DNA of 64,000 bases from Nephrocerus scutellatus (taxonomy: Eukaryota; Arthropoda; Insecta; Diptera; Pipunculidae). Both the position numbers and the translations under genes were made by a program. Within the stretch, counting starts at the first letter, position 1. Each line of letters opens with the position of its first letter. Shown here in pieces: positions 34,205-45,815 of the stretch. The stretch spans positions 106,606,390 through 106,670,389 of the forward strand of contig OX352761.1 in NCBI GenBank assembly GCA_947095585.1, given 5' to 3'. The notes under the pieces were generated by a model that saw only the letters and a list, made by a program, of their open reading frames with translations, was not told the DNA's origin and searched no databases.

Positions 34205-35380
34205 TTAGAAAAATAATAAGTAATTTTAATTTTATATAAATGTTATTTTCTTTGTTTAATTGATTTACCCCATTACTTCTCATCACGTTTATTTCGAGCA
34301 AAGCATCAGCCCTTACCGCTTAATTATGTGCAGTAAATTTCATCAATAAGAAGGCCATCAAAGGAGTTTACCCTGAAACCTGTGCAGATTAGTCTGAATG
34401 ACATGACTACCACCACTTCTATTCTAACTACAGTGCCATATTATTTCAGTAATATATCCAAAGGCACTGTTCGCCAGGCACTTTACCAAGTCTATGTAAG
34501 ACCTTATGGTTTACTTTGCTCAGCAGAAAAGCGAAATGTTTTAAACGTAGCTCATCTATTCTAAGATCATTTAAGATGCCTATAAATAAAGTGCTCTCAT
34601 GCTGTCTCAGATTTTCCGTTAACTTAAAGATTTAATATTCTCGTAATGGCGGCAGCTACATTTAGTCAACAAAACCACATATATTTAAACGTCCTTACAT
34701 TGCCAACGGGTAGCAAAGTTCCAGTGTAAGTTACAAAACAAAACGCAAAAGCAAACCTTTATACCTTTGACATAATAGGCAACAAATAATCAACATATAT
34801 TTTTGTTGTTTCAAGTAGTATTTCACACCAAGATTGCGGGTACAGTTTGCAAATAGAACGACAAACCAAAACCAAAAATCTTGACTCTACCCTGCAAATC
34901 GAAAGAGCAATTAGAACTGTAAAATTTCAACTTAATTGAAGAACGGACATTAATTATATCAAAAGCAACATTCGAAAAACATATGAAAACAAAAACATAT
35001 GAAATTAAATGAAATCTTGTACGAGTATTTTCGGAGTACATCATCAGACCATAGCATTGATTCGTCATCGGGACATCGGAATGAATCAAGTGCATCAAAA
35101 TAGACTTGCAAAATTTGACGCAGACAAATTTGTAAATCTCCTACATCACAAGTTTATTATCGGTACACTTTACTGGAACCATAGCACCGCTTTGTCACCG
35201 GGAATTGAAAGTTTTGCTGTACCCAACCAGGTGAAATCAAAGAATTGCTTGTACCTTCCAGATTTTTAATCAGACCAGTTCATTGGAATCAAGGCATAGT
35301 AATGGAATTATTAGCAAACAGCAAAACTTTTGAACCTCCTATATTACAAGACCATCATCGAAAGAGCTCATTGGTAGTGT
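34205..35380. other. unassigned AT-rich sequence
   Basis: No supportable gene or repeat seen. Confidence 0.4.
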
Positions 35381-35384
35381 AACA

Positions 35385-35572
35385 TTGCATTAAAGGCCGG
35401 ATCCGAACGGCGAATTGAGAAGCTTTCCATGACAAGTTATTACTCTCCGAACGTTTGTCAGACATTCGCGAGAGGTGCGACACCGTGAAAAATACTTTTG
35501 GTGTTACTGGGATTCGAACCACGAACCTCCTGCTCAGTAGCCATGCGCTTTTCGACTGAGCCACGACACCTG
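35385..35572 (-). mobile_element. tRNA-derived SINE, minus orientation
   Basis: On minus: GGTGTCGTGGCTCAGTCGAA (A-box region), GGTTCGAATCC (perfect B box), AGTAACACCAAAAGTATTTT, then the SINE body. The head resembles a tRNA but lacks a proper acceptor stem closure, so it is a SINE and not a tRNA gene. Confidence 0.8.
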
Positions 35573-35849
35573 AAATGAAGTTTGGTTTGTTAAGTGTGTT
35601 AAGCATCACACACTTACTTCAGTCCTTGTATAAATGCATTTGTCATTGCAGTAAAACAGTTTCTAGATTTCTTTTGACTTTGATTTTGACGTAAACACAA
35701 CAGAAAGAGCAACTGCTAATTGAGAATATTTTATTTAGCTGAAAAAAGGTCCAAACTGATTAGGTTAGAATGGAAAATGTTAGATACTCTAGTAAAAGTA
35801 CTCTTAAGGAAATCATATTTGAAAGGTAGCACAAAGTCCAAAACTCCCA

Positions 35850-36175
35850 AACGAAAATACGCAATTAGAAAAGCGAGATTTTCGGTTTGCAAATCGTAAT
35901 TTACGTTTTTCAGTTAAAGTGTGGATTATCTATTTCAACATCCACAGTTGCAAAGATGCAAAATTTTCGTGCTCTCACACTAAAAACACTTTATCTTTAT
36001 GGCCGTATATTTTACACTGGCTGGTATTCTAAGAAAATTAAAAGGACGAAAATGCGCAATTTAAGTCCTTACTGATCAACCCTTATAAACCATAACCGTA
36101 ATCCGCAAAACTGCACATAGCCCGCGCGTTGCACAATAAACAAAGGGTTTTATTGCTACGTGCTAACGGGGTTCT
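35850..36175. repeat. dispersed repeat, third copy
   Basis: It contains CGTAATCCGCAAAACTGCAC and TTGCACAATAAAC then GTGCTAACGGGG, as at about 15250-15335 and 24105-24190. The class is unknown. Confidence 0.55.
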
Positions 36176-37264
36176 TCGATGACAGTTTATGCTACATTCA
36201 TACTTGCGAAAATCCAAGTTAATAGCCGTAATTGGCTTTTTAGTTTTATTTTACAAGGGTTGTATAATCAATACGTATGCATTATTGTTGTAGTAATTAA
36301 CGCCATTCACTTTGGACGAAAATCTAAAACATTCACAACAACAGGATTATGATGATTTGCACTTGCATGTTACATTTTATTGAAATCCTTAGCCGAAGTA
36401 TTCAGGTGATTACAACAATGCAATCTGTGTCTAATGAATGGACCAAACTCGGTTAATGAGGGGTTTTTTATATTATTTTTCAGTTCTGCAACTTTATTGA
36501 TATTCATATTTTTTCCTTCAGTTGTGTTTCCTGTGGGTGTACCGAGCTCTACATAGATATTTCTTAGAATCCTATAAACTGCACTTTAGGTTACCATAAT
36601 TCTTTTTTTTTTTGCAATTTTGCCCTTATTTTGCGTAATTACCAGGAACATGAGCATCGCTTACATTTGCGTTCATGATTTCTTGATATATTTCTTAAAC
36701 GGATTCGCAGGTCATAAAATTGGACTGCTCGTATTTGAAAGTATCCTTTTACAAGTTTGACAACACCTTCCGGAATAACGCCAGGCAGTTTGAAATATGT
36801 TTGCAATATTTTTGTTGTAAAAATAGGAATGGAACATAAACTTTAAGTGGAGATTTTTAGTTATATTTTAGAAGTATTTATTTGCTTTGCTAATTCAACG
36901 TCTTGTCAGTGAGCCAAGAAGAAAGCACCTCTAGTTGTATTTAGAATGTGGTACTCATAAAATTTTAAAAAGGCTATCATTTAAGTTTGTTTAGGATTAG
37001 GTCCCTCTAATTTCATATTAATAATTTTATTCCACTATGAGATAATAACAATATTATTTAATACTCGTAACATTGTTAAACTTCTCCAGCGGCAAGCGCA
37101 AGTGCAGATTAGATATAAAGGAGGATCCTCTCGAAATTCTTTTATATAGAGACTTGTACCCTTATGATGCCAAGCACAGCTTAGTCGCCAGAGAATTAAG
37201 AAGAGGAAATTATAATATCTTTTTCCACATCTGTCGTGAATGTTTGCGGATCATACAGACGAGG
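36176..37264. other. unassigned sequence
   Basis: AT-rich. The 37073-37315 frame has no recognisable motif and its end overlaps a repeat. No gene called. Confidence 0.4.
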
Positions 37265-37360
37265 AAATACACTAGCGGAAATACCCGGCGTTTCCCGGCT
37301 GCCCCATCCAGCTGAACACCCGCCAACTGACCTCCTGCTCACTGACACCCCACTAGCAAT
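37265..37360 (-). mobile_element. Helitron-like minisatellite fragment
   Basis: GCGTTTCCCGGCTGCCCCAT is the reverse complement of the unit at 9000-9035. Confidence 0.5.
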
Positions 37361-37369
37361 AGACTACCT

Positions 37370-38045
37370 CAACAACCCAAAAAACTGTTGTTGAAATGTA
37401 GTTGCCAAATGATGTAGTCTATACTCCTGGTGGAGCCCTGAACAGAGGAGTGTCCGAATAGACTTACATACATTGACAAGCCGATTGTTCGAATTTTCTT
37501 AGTTTGTCGCGTTCACAGTTCACCAGACTAAGGTCTTATTACCGAAATATAAAGCCAATGAGTGATATGGGGTTGAAGACTCCATTTGTTACCGATGGCT
37601 TTTTTACAGGAGAAGAATGCCACTGTAGTTTTGCGAGCTCTTTAAAGTATATATAGGTTCCTAGCTTAGCTTTCTGTCCAGAACGAGACCCAGATATTTA
37701 GCTTTATCAGAGAAGAATATGCTTGTGCCCTTATAGAGGGTGGGTCAACATGTCGAACTTTATATTTTCTAGTGAAGAGAACAAGTTCTGTTTTGTGGGG
37801 GTTTACTCTCACATCTGCCCATCTGGTTAGCTTGTTAATAGCATTCTGTAATAGTTTTCTCAGATTATTAAGATGTTTTCCTGAAACGGCCATAGCACGT
37901 CATCCGCATATGCGATCACTCTGCAGGCCTCCCTTTTCAGGTATTTTAGCAGCTCGTTCATCAATAAGTTTAATTGAAGGGTTAAGAACTCCACCTTGCG
38001 CTGGATCTAACTGTTCTAGATATTGTTGCGTGGGAAGGAACTAAA
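37370..38045 (-). mobile_element. LINE RT fragment (same family as 4.9-7.0 kb)
   Basis: Minus strand: MAVSGKHLNNLRKLLQNAI, then RVNPHKTELVLFTRKYKVRH and DPPSIRAQAYSS, matching the plus-strand RT at 5385-5550. Truncated. Confidence 0.75.
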
Positions 38046-38049
38046 GAGC

Positions 38050-38120
38050 TAGCGGGCGCCGTGGCTCAGTGGAAATGCGCGTGGCTACTGAGCAAGAGGT
38101 TCGTGGTTCGAATCGAATTC
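38050..38120 (+). mobile_element. tRNA-derived SINE head, plus orientation
   Basis: GGGCGCCGTGGCTCAGTGGA, then GCGCGTGGCTACTGAGCAAG and GGTTCGAATCG. Head only; the body is missing. Confidence 0.65.
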
Positions 38121-39293
38121 GAAAATTGTTGCCCCCTCCGTAAAAAAGTTTCACTTCAAAATCCAAAATAAAAATATTATTGTATACTCATTTTATAGCG
38201 TTTTTAAGAAAAAACTTTTAAATTGCCAACCCTTTATATTAAATTTCTAAAAACTATGAACTTCTAGCATCCTGTTATTGTGTAGTTTCTTAACGTGAAT
38301 TTCGATCAGCGACAGTGTTGCTTACTCAATAATATCGAAAAAAAAGTTACTAAATTGTAATTATTCTTATATTAAATGGGAAGTACGTACACATGGGAGT
38401 ATATTTTAACCCATAACCCAAACAATCCAGTATACTAAAATTTTCATTCTGGAATTCTGGAATCTTAGTATAATTAGACGATTTTGTGAAATTATGACTA
38501 TGACTGATTAAGAACAGTTTGGCGATAAGTTGATTTCGAGATGTGACCTAACTTGTAGTCCAACCTGGTTCCTGCGAATTGATATCTCTGTTGACCTACC
38601 AGCTATGCGACATGTCTCACTGGTATGCATTATGAGACTCAGGCTAGAGTTCTTTTCAAGAAACTAATATTTTGAAAAATTATTCATCATACAATGAGTG
38701 GATCTTTCAAAAAAATAAATAATTTACTTTTGCGTGTACGTTTGATGATTGTTTTGTTAGAACGGCAAGAGAAGCCGAGAAAGACAATTGCCTGATGATG
38801 TATGCCATACAAAATTTCCGAGTTTTAATTTTTGAAAGTTTTTCTCTTATATTTGCATCAGGTTTGTTTCATGAAGTTTCTTTCACTTAAATAACATATG
38901 CTCTGAAGTTATATGAGTGTATGGATTTCGTATAAGAATAAAACAAATTGACATACACTTATTTATATATAGATATATAGATAATTAATTAATAATAGAC
39001 GCTACTGTCATTAAATTCCAGCAAATGTCACGTCAATTGCAATTCGAGTGTTCAATACAATGCACGTGTTGGTGAAGTGAGATCGAGAAATACGTAATTA
39101 GAGTTGTAATAAATAATTTTGAAGAATATCATTCGAGTTTCTTTTGTTACATTGCTAATACTTGTGTACAACTATTGCAAGGTCTCTTGTAATTAATTCG
39201 AAATCAAAACTAGGAGATTGGATTTGATCTTCACGTTAACCTAAGAAGTAATCATCACAATCCATCACATCACTCCCGTTATTTATAGCTGCA
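38121..39293. other. unassigned AT-rich sequence
   Basis: No gene or repeat that I can support. Confidence 0.4.
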
Positions 39294-39419
39294 ATGCTTA
39301 AACAAAAAATATCAATCAACAAAAAAACGCCCACGAGCTGTAACAACCAGCAGGACACCAACCGCCAACCAATAAGCCATTATAAGGATTTATTCCCTAG
39401 GAAAGTGCTGACAGATATG
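39294..39419 (+). CDS. possible first coding exon, unknown product
   Basis: An ATG opens 42 codons (starts MLKQKISINKKTPTSC, ends KDLFPRKVLTDM) that run directly into a perfect splice donor GTAAGT at 39420. The composition is less AT-rich than its surroundings and the exon is phase 0. I found no convincing second exon and no family match, so it may be chance. Confidence 0.2.
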
Positions 39420-39986
39420 GTAAGTCTTGAGCTTGTGCTCAGTTCTTAAGAGTACTCATTGTCATTTGCCCTTTTGTTCAACATGAATTTTGCAAAGTCA
39501 ATGGTCATAAAGTGCGTCCATCCATCTGTCTGTCTGGCTGAGTATTAGGTCAGACGGCAGAACTGCTGTAATAAGTGTGCGAGTTCCACTACATTTCCAT
39601 GTCAGGAATGTGTGTAGCAGTGTACCTCTATGACACCATTCAACACCGTTAAGATGGACCTAAAGATTGTTCGTTTTTGTTATTCGACGCGGGACGGTGA
39701 CTCTGGTGTCGGAGCTCATATTAATTTGCAATTATTAGACTAACGTAGGGAAACCATTGAAGTGTGGCGCATACTGTTCCCAATTTGATTCTGACAATGT
39801 CCCGCCACATAAGGTCACGACGGCGACTTTAGCTTCTTATTATTGTTTTAATGAGCCGACAAAAATAGCTCGAAGGCTGTTGATTGTTTTAACTTTCACG
39901 ATGAGAAGTATTTTAGCAACGCTTCTTCCTCGTTGTTGTTGCTCTAGAATAACTGATGTTTACATTGAGTTTGATTTCCCATTGTT

Positions 39987-40360
39987 TCCAGGGTGTCCCC
40001 TAATTCGTCAAGAATAATATGGGAAATGATTCGTCGGTATATTCTAAGAAAAAATTATTCTACAGTAAGGGCCCAATGTCCAATGTTTACATCATTTATC
40101 GGGAATTTAAGAAAAAGCTAACTTTGGCGTACCCTGATGCATTTTCTGGAAAAAATTGACCTCACAGCTAAAAATTATGATGGGCAAGAAAACTGGATTA
40201 GGAATTGAAGGAATTGGATATCTGAAGAATCAACCTAGATATCAACTTTATTTAAACGCAGTTACAAAGGCTAATATTTCTTCTAAATATAAAGTCCTAA
40301 ATGAAGTTTCTACCATTATTATTAACAGACAATTTCAGTTAACATGGGTCAGGGTACACA
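39987..40360. repeat. dispersed repeat with CAGGGTGTCC end
   Basis: CAGGGTGTCCCCTAATTCGT, then GGGAAATGATTC and a body shared with 13.17-13.6 kb and 52.81-53.37 kb. Confidence 0.6.
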
Positions 40361-40923
40361 AAATTACAAATTCATACATACAAGTGGCCACAAGAAATAA
40401 CAGCCAAAGATATTCTTACCATTTTTCACGAGAGCTGTGGGAAAGTTATGAGGATCATTGACCCAGATGTCCAACATGTTACAAATTATGAAGGATTCGT
40501 AAGGCTACATCATGGCTCTACAACTGAGGTCCTGTCTTGGCATCACTCAAAAAACCTCAGCCGCCGTCATACAATTTGGAAAAAATTTGGCGTTCTTGTC
40601 TACGCAATCGTTCCAGCGTTAGATAGGGTGGCCTCGCTGTCTTGTCCCATAAATCCTACCACAAATCATCCTCTCTACTTGTGCAAGCTCAGTGTCCTGC
40701 CCACCGAAATCAGCCGAGCTTAATTCTCTTCACGATATCAAAATTGTACTAACGATCGTACATGGTCCGACGATCGAAGTGTTACTAAATTCACGATGCT
40801 GTATTTGTCAAACGTCTGATGACAGCACTCTTATATTTTGACAAAAGTTAGCCTGTTAAGTTGTTTACAAGTCTAAGGAATCACATCGATATACGTCGTA
40901 CTTAAAAGGAGTATGTATTTAAA

Positions 40924-41880
40924 ATGGATTTCAAACGTAACAGTGTGATTGCACTGTTTTTGGCTGAAAAGCCACAACCAGCTATAGTCGAACAGCTCAT
41001 GAATTTGAATGTGAATATAATGTTTTTCTGTTTTTGTATCGTATCATGGCATGTTACAACGATACTACTAGCATCGCAAACCGCCAAACCATCTTCCAAA
41101 AACAGCAAGGTCATCAGAAATGGTTCGCAAAGCAAAATCCATGACGAATTGCGCAGAAACTGTCTAAAAATTTGCATGTGTCCGATAAAACTGAAAAATG
41201 AACTTCAATTGATTCAAATAGTACAAGATTAAACAACGGCTCAAAAGGCAGCTCGACTTGAAAGATACAAAGTGCTAAAACGTCTGCACGAACCTAACGA
41301 TCTTGTCAACTTGGTGTTTCCTAATGAAAAAAATTTGTCTGTTCAACAGTACGTCAACAAATAAACAAATCGTCTGTGTTTAGATGGCAAGTCCAACGGC
41401 AATTTGAATAAGATACTTAACAAGTGGCTCTTAGCAAATAAGCGCCGGCTTCTGTGATGGTTTGTGCAAACTGCAAATTGTCGTTCTCCGCTAGTCTTTA
41501 TCGATCAGGGCGTCAAGGTGCATCAAGAAGTGTACCTTGGACGTACAATAAATTTGGTAACAACCGCTGGAAATTCCAACAGGACTCAGCACAAAAATGT
41601 TTACAAAGTCACGTTCCAAATTTTATTTCTTCGCAATTCCTTCGCAATGGCCTCTATACTTTCCAGACTTGAATACAATGAACTTCTCCATATAGTACAT
41701 CTTGGAGAAAAAGGTGTCGACAAAAAGATATGAAAGTAGGGACTCATTGAAGATAACTGTTCGTAGCGAATGGACTGGAAAACCAACAGGTCATGTTTGT
41801 GCAGCATGCAATGCCTTCCTTAAAAGACTCGACGCTATCATACGCGCCAAAGTTGGCTATTTCAAGCAGTAACGTGTATT
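40924..41880 (+). mobile_element. degenerate Tc1/mariner-type transposase
   Basis: From 40924 the plus strand reads MDFKRNSVIALFLAEKPQPA (N-terminal helix-turn-helix of an IS630/Tc1-mariner transposase), KIHDELRRNC, LKNELQL, VFPNEKNL (expected first catalytic aspartate now asparagine), SPLVFIDQGVKVHQEVYLGR, FQQDSAQK (second aspartate in place) and, in another frame, PDLN. Stops and frameshifts throughout; non-functional. Clear terminal repeats were not found. Confidence 0.8.
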
Positions 41881-41989
41881 TCATAAAATTTGAAATGTTT
41901 TTAATATTCTTTTGCAAAAAAAAATTATAAAAATATTCATAAATGACGAAACGAGCATACGAGCATTTTATTATTATAGAATCTGCGGA

Positions 41990-42790
41990 ATTGTCGGAAT
42001 AGTCGGAGTGTTTTTTAACCACCAAAGTCTCGGATCCATATGTAAGTGCTGGTATGACCATTGTCTTATATACATCCTGCCTTTTCTAGAGTGTTGAACG
42101 CTTCCCTAAGATTGTTAATATTTCTACAACAAACTACACTAGCGCGATGGGTATCTATACTTTTAAGAAACGTTTTTAGAATAACTGACTCTACCAGCTG
42201 TTTAAATGTCATGGTTAAATTCCTGGATTTGAAGGTATTGACACACTTAAGTAGCATTTGTTGGCTTTAAGCAACCATGCGCGTTATGCTGTTATCGGCT
42301 TATACAGTTTACCCGAGATAGTTAAAGGATTGCACTCCTTCAAATTCGCGCTACACTATTTGAATTGAAGGACAAATATTAAATTTTCTGTTCGCAGACG
42401 TGGCCACGATGTTTTTTGTTCCTTCCTATACAGCTCTTGGATTTCTACCGACGATGTCAATATCGTCCGCGTAAATCAGTATCTGAATTGACTTATAGAA
42501 TATTGTTCCTCTCGCCGTTTCATCGGAGTCTCAAATCAATTTCTGCAACGCCAGTTTCAAAAGGACGCAGACCATTTCCTTGCCGGAGCCCTTTATAGGC
42601 ATGATAGTGATCCGGATATTTTTTACTTGGCTTATAACATTGGTCATGCTCAACTTACATGGTCGTGTCAGTTTATTTGGGACGTCGAATTCTCTCATGG
42701 CTTCAAAAAGTTCTACTCTGGCTATTCTGTCATAGGTATCTTTAAAGTCTATAAACAGATGATGTTGTGAGTTTTGGAACCTAGACATGT
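41990..42790 (-). mobile_element. RTE-like RT fragment
   Basis: Minus strand, 42788-42531: HHLFIDFKDTYDRIARVELF, EAMREFDVPNKLTRPCKLSM, then TNVISQVK (RT fingers/palm of RTE/CFDP2-like elements). At 42061-42010: VIPALTYGSETLVVKK. Part of this fragment (from 42231) was copied into the tandem duplication and recurs at 44730-44987. Confidence 0.75.
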
Positions 42791-43017
42791 TTTCATCGGC
42801 TACACCTATAACCTACTATATGAATATGACATATGCTATTAATTCCTGCTCTATTAGAGTGAAAAAATTATAACGTATAGTTCAAAATATGGATGGTATC
42901 GTTAGTCCAATTTTTTATGCTGTCATTCTTTTATGACACAACTGTATTTACATATATACATACTCGTTATTAAAAAACAATTTACACAAAACTATTTCAG
43001 TTTTATTGAATGTCAGT

Positions 43018-43905
43018 TTTTAAATTCTCTATATTAACTTCACTTGCCCGTGGGTCGTCGGTCGGTCGTCGGTCGTCGGTCGGTCGTCTGTCGTGGATTC
43101 TTGCGATCAATTTTTAACCCACTTCCCATGGCCCGATTTTATTGAAATTTTGCACACATGTGTATTTCCGGAGACAACACTTTCTATTAAATTTTGAGGC
43201 CCCTCGGGCTGCGGGGTCGGGGGGCTCCCAAACAAAAATTTTAAAAAATTTACCCGATTTTCTTCAAATTTTACACACATGTGTATACCCAATAAACAAT
43301 ACTTTTTCGAAAATTTGGTAGTGATCGGGTCCCGGGTTCGGCCGCAAGGCCCTTATACATTTTTTAAATATCTGTACTGGCATCAGATATTCGTCGCCCT
43401 TTATGGACTTTGTGCGGTGTGTGCTGCGCTGCATGGTTTTGGTGGTGGAGATAGAGAGAGAAATCTTAGCTCACGCACAAATGAACCCAGCAAATGAAAC
43501 GAGACATACATGTTTTATGCTTACTTCAACTTACATTTTTATTATATACTGAATTTTATTTTTATTGATGTCGTTTTTTTTGTTGTCGATATCAACTTAC
43601 AGATAGAACAACAAGTTTTCACAATATTCTGTCATTTGGCGTTTTCATAAATTAGTTCAGAGCAGTCAAAGAGTTCTCAAGATAAATGTTCGTGTTTCTT
43701 ATTTGCTCAGAGTATGAGCGTGCTCTAAGTGCTCAGAATAAAATGATCTGAGCTTTTTCAATTTTAACATCTGATGTCAAATGTTTGTTTCGATGATTTT
43801 CTCCTACAATAAAAAAAATGGCCCAGGATCGAGGGGCACCCATATCAATTTCTGCGATTAGAGAATTTAGATAAAAAATTTTAATTTTTATGGGTTGTTT
43901 TTTTT
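43018..43905 (+). mobile_element. CTCTA-family element with an exact empty site
   Basis: TAAATTCTCTATATTAACTT at the left, CGTCGGTCGGTCGTC tract, ~120-bp subrepeats with CACACATGTGTA cores, right end GATTAGAGAATTTAGATAAA through ATGGGTTGTTTTTT. Unit 2 of the tandem duplication lacks it (about 45213-45223 reads CAGTGTTTTTTAACC), so about 883 bp were inserted in or next to a T run. Confidence 0.88.
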
Positions 43906-44250
43906 TTAACCGAAATAATAAGAATTGACTGCAACAAAGCAAAACTGGTAGCTTGTTAGTCAAGTTAGTTCAAATTATTTTGAATAACAAATAAGACACA
44001 CACTGATCGTACTCCTATTGTCGTATCGTTCTATAAGCAAAGATCTCTGGTATGAAATAAGTCATATCTCTTTTCTACCCGTTTATCTGTGTTTCTTAAT
44101 ATAATCTGCTATGTAAATTTTTTCTGAAAGGGGCTACCAATCCTTTCCTTTTATGGCGCAGATACATATGCAGGTGTGTTACTGCAACAATTTGATTGAT
44201 CAGTTTGCAAATTTCAAAATTGCCGTCCAATCGCAATTAAGGAAAAAGGA

Positions 44251-44424
44251 CGATTTTCCCGTGGACCTTTGCGTCATTGCCCAAAATTTAGATCGCAGGT
44301 AGCGAGACCGCTATCGGCTATGGCGGAATACCTGCCAAAAATTCCATAATGTTATCGAGTAAACCGGTTGCAGGCAGAAAAGATTGACCTCTATAAATAG
44401 TTTTGTAAATTTCAAAGTAGCTCA
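44251..44424 (+). promoter_or_regulatory. extra copy of the zen promoter
   Basis: Copy of the zen upstream region: CGATTTTCCC (44251-44260), CAGGTAG (44296-44302), ATACCTG (44328-44334), TATAAATA (44392-44399) and TCACATT with its A at 44424. It lies 1325 bp upstream of the proximal promoter in the same orientation but faces no zen exon directly. Confidence 0.75.
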
Positions 44425-45576
44425 CATTTGAAGGTATTGACACACTTAAGTAGCATTTGTTGGCTTTAAGCAACCATGCGCGTTATGCTGTTATCGGCTT
44501 ATACAGTTTACCCGAGATAGTTAAAGGATTGCACTCCTTCAAATTCGCGCTACACTATTTGAATTGAAGGACAAATATTAAATTTTCTGTTCGCAGACGT
44601 GGCCACGATGTTTTTTGTTCCTTCCTATACAGCTCTTGGATTTCTACCGACGATGTCAATATCGTCCGCGTAAATCAGTATCTGAATTGATTTATAGAAT
44701 ATTGTTCCTCTCGCCGTTTCATCGGAGTCTCAAATCAATTTCTGCAACGCCAGTTTCAAAAGGACGCAGACCATTTCCTTGCCGGAGCCCTTTATAGGCA
44801 TGATAGTGATCCGGATATTTTTTACTTGGCTTATAACATTGGTCATGCTCAACTTACATGGTCGTGTCAGTTTATTTGGGACGTCGAATTCTCTCATGGC
44901 TTCAAAAAGTTCTACTCTGGCTATTCTGTCATAGGTGACTTTAAAGTCTATAAACAGATGATATTGTGAGTTTTGGAACCTAGACATGTTTTCATCGGCT
45001 ACACCTATAACCTACTATATGAATATGACATATGCTATTATTTCCTGCTCTATTAGAGTGAAAAAATTATAACGTATAGTTCAAAATATGGATGGTATCG
45101 TTAGTCCAATTTTTTATGCTGTCATTATTTTATGACACAACTGTATTTACATATATACATACTCGTTATTAAAAAACAATTTACACAAAACTATTTCAGT
45201 TTTATTGAATTTCAGTGTTTTTTAACCGAAATAATAAGAATTGACTGCAACAAAGCAAAACTGCTAGCTTGTTAATCAGGAAACTGTACATCGGTTCAAA
45301 TTATTTTATATAACAAATAAGGCACACACTGATCGTACTCCTATTGTCGTATCGTTCTATAAGCAAAGATCTCTGGTATGAAATAAGTCATATCTCTTTT
45401 CTACCCGTTCATATGCGTTTCTTAATATAATCTGCATTGTAAATTTTTTCTGAAAGCGGCTACCAATCCTTTCCTTTTATGGCGCAGATACATATGCAGG
45501 TGTGTTACTGCAACAATTTTATTGGTCAGTTTGCAAATTTCAAAATTGCCGTCCAATCGCAATTAAGGAAAAAGGA

Positions 45577-45586
45577 CGATTTTCCC
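45577..45586 (+). promoter_or_regulatory. possible Dorsal (NF-kappaB-like) site in the zen promoter
   Basis: CGATTTTCCC (GGGAAAATCG on minus) is one mismatch from GGGAAAATCC. Drosophila zen is a classic Dorsal-repressed gene. A single site by eye is weak evidence. Confidence 0.35.
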
Positions 45587-45621
45587 GTGGACCTTTGCGT
45601 CATTGCCCAAAATTTAGATCG

Positions 45622-45628
45622 CAGGTAG
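45622..45628 (+). promoter_or_regulatory. TAGteam/Zelda site CAGGTAG in the zen promoter
   Basis: Perfect heptamer about 125 nt upstream of the predicted start. A second one, CAGGTAT on minus, lies at 45654-45660. In Drosophila, zen is one of the genes in which TAGteam sites were recognised as timing early zygotic transcription. Confidence 0.65.
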
Positions 45629-45716
45629 CGAGACCGCTATCGGCTATGGCGGAATACCTGCCAAATGTCCATAATGTTATCGAGTAAACCGGTTGCAGGC
45701 AGAAAAGATTGACCTC

Positions 45717-45752
45717 TATAAATAGTTTTGTAAATTTCAAAGTAGCTCACAT
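45717..45752 (+). promoter_or_regulatory. zen: zen core promoter
   Basis: TATAAATA at 45717-45724 and an Inr-like TCACATT with its A at 45749, 32 nt apart. The predicted 5'UTR is 67 nt to the ATG at 45816. Confidence 0.75.
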
Positions 45753-45815
45753 TTCTAGTAATCGCCTTCTAAGGATAACAACGTCTTTCAAAGTACTCGT
45801 TATTACAAAGGCAGA

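Larger units (their letters stand above)
42231..44429 (+). repeat. tandem duplication upstream of zen, unit 1
   Basis: Directly repeated as 44430-45754 with high identity. Unit 1 is longer by the CTCTA-family insertion at about 43018-43905. The join between units is at ATTT (GGATTTGAAGG / CACATTTGAAGG), a short microhomology. Unit 1 ends with a complete copy of the zen core promoter. Confidence 0.9.
44430..45754 (+). repeat. tandem duplication upstream of zen, unit 2
   Basis: Second unit, without the CTCTA element. It ends at ATTT (45751-45754), a few bases after the predicted zen start. Confidence 0.9.

Noticed and set aside
38050..38120. tRNA gene
   Set aside because: A and B boxes are present, but the acceptor and anticodon arms do not pair properly and the same head occurs in SINE copies with a shared body.
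39757..40017. 86-residue ORF as second exon of the 39294 frame
   Set aside because: It runs into the CAGGGTGTCC dispersed repeat and shows no acceptor or motif that supports coding.
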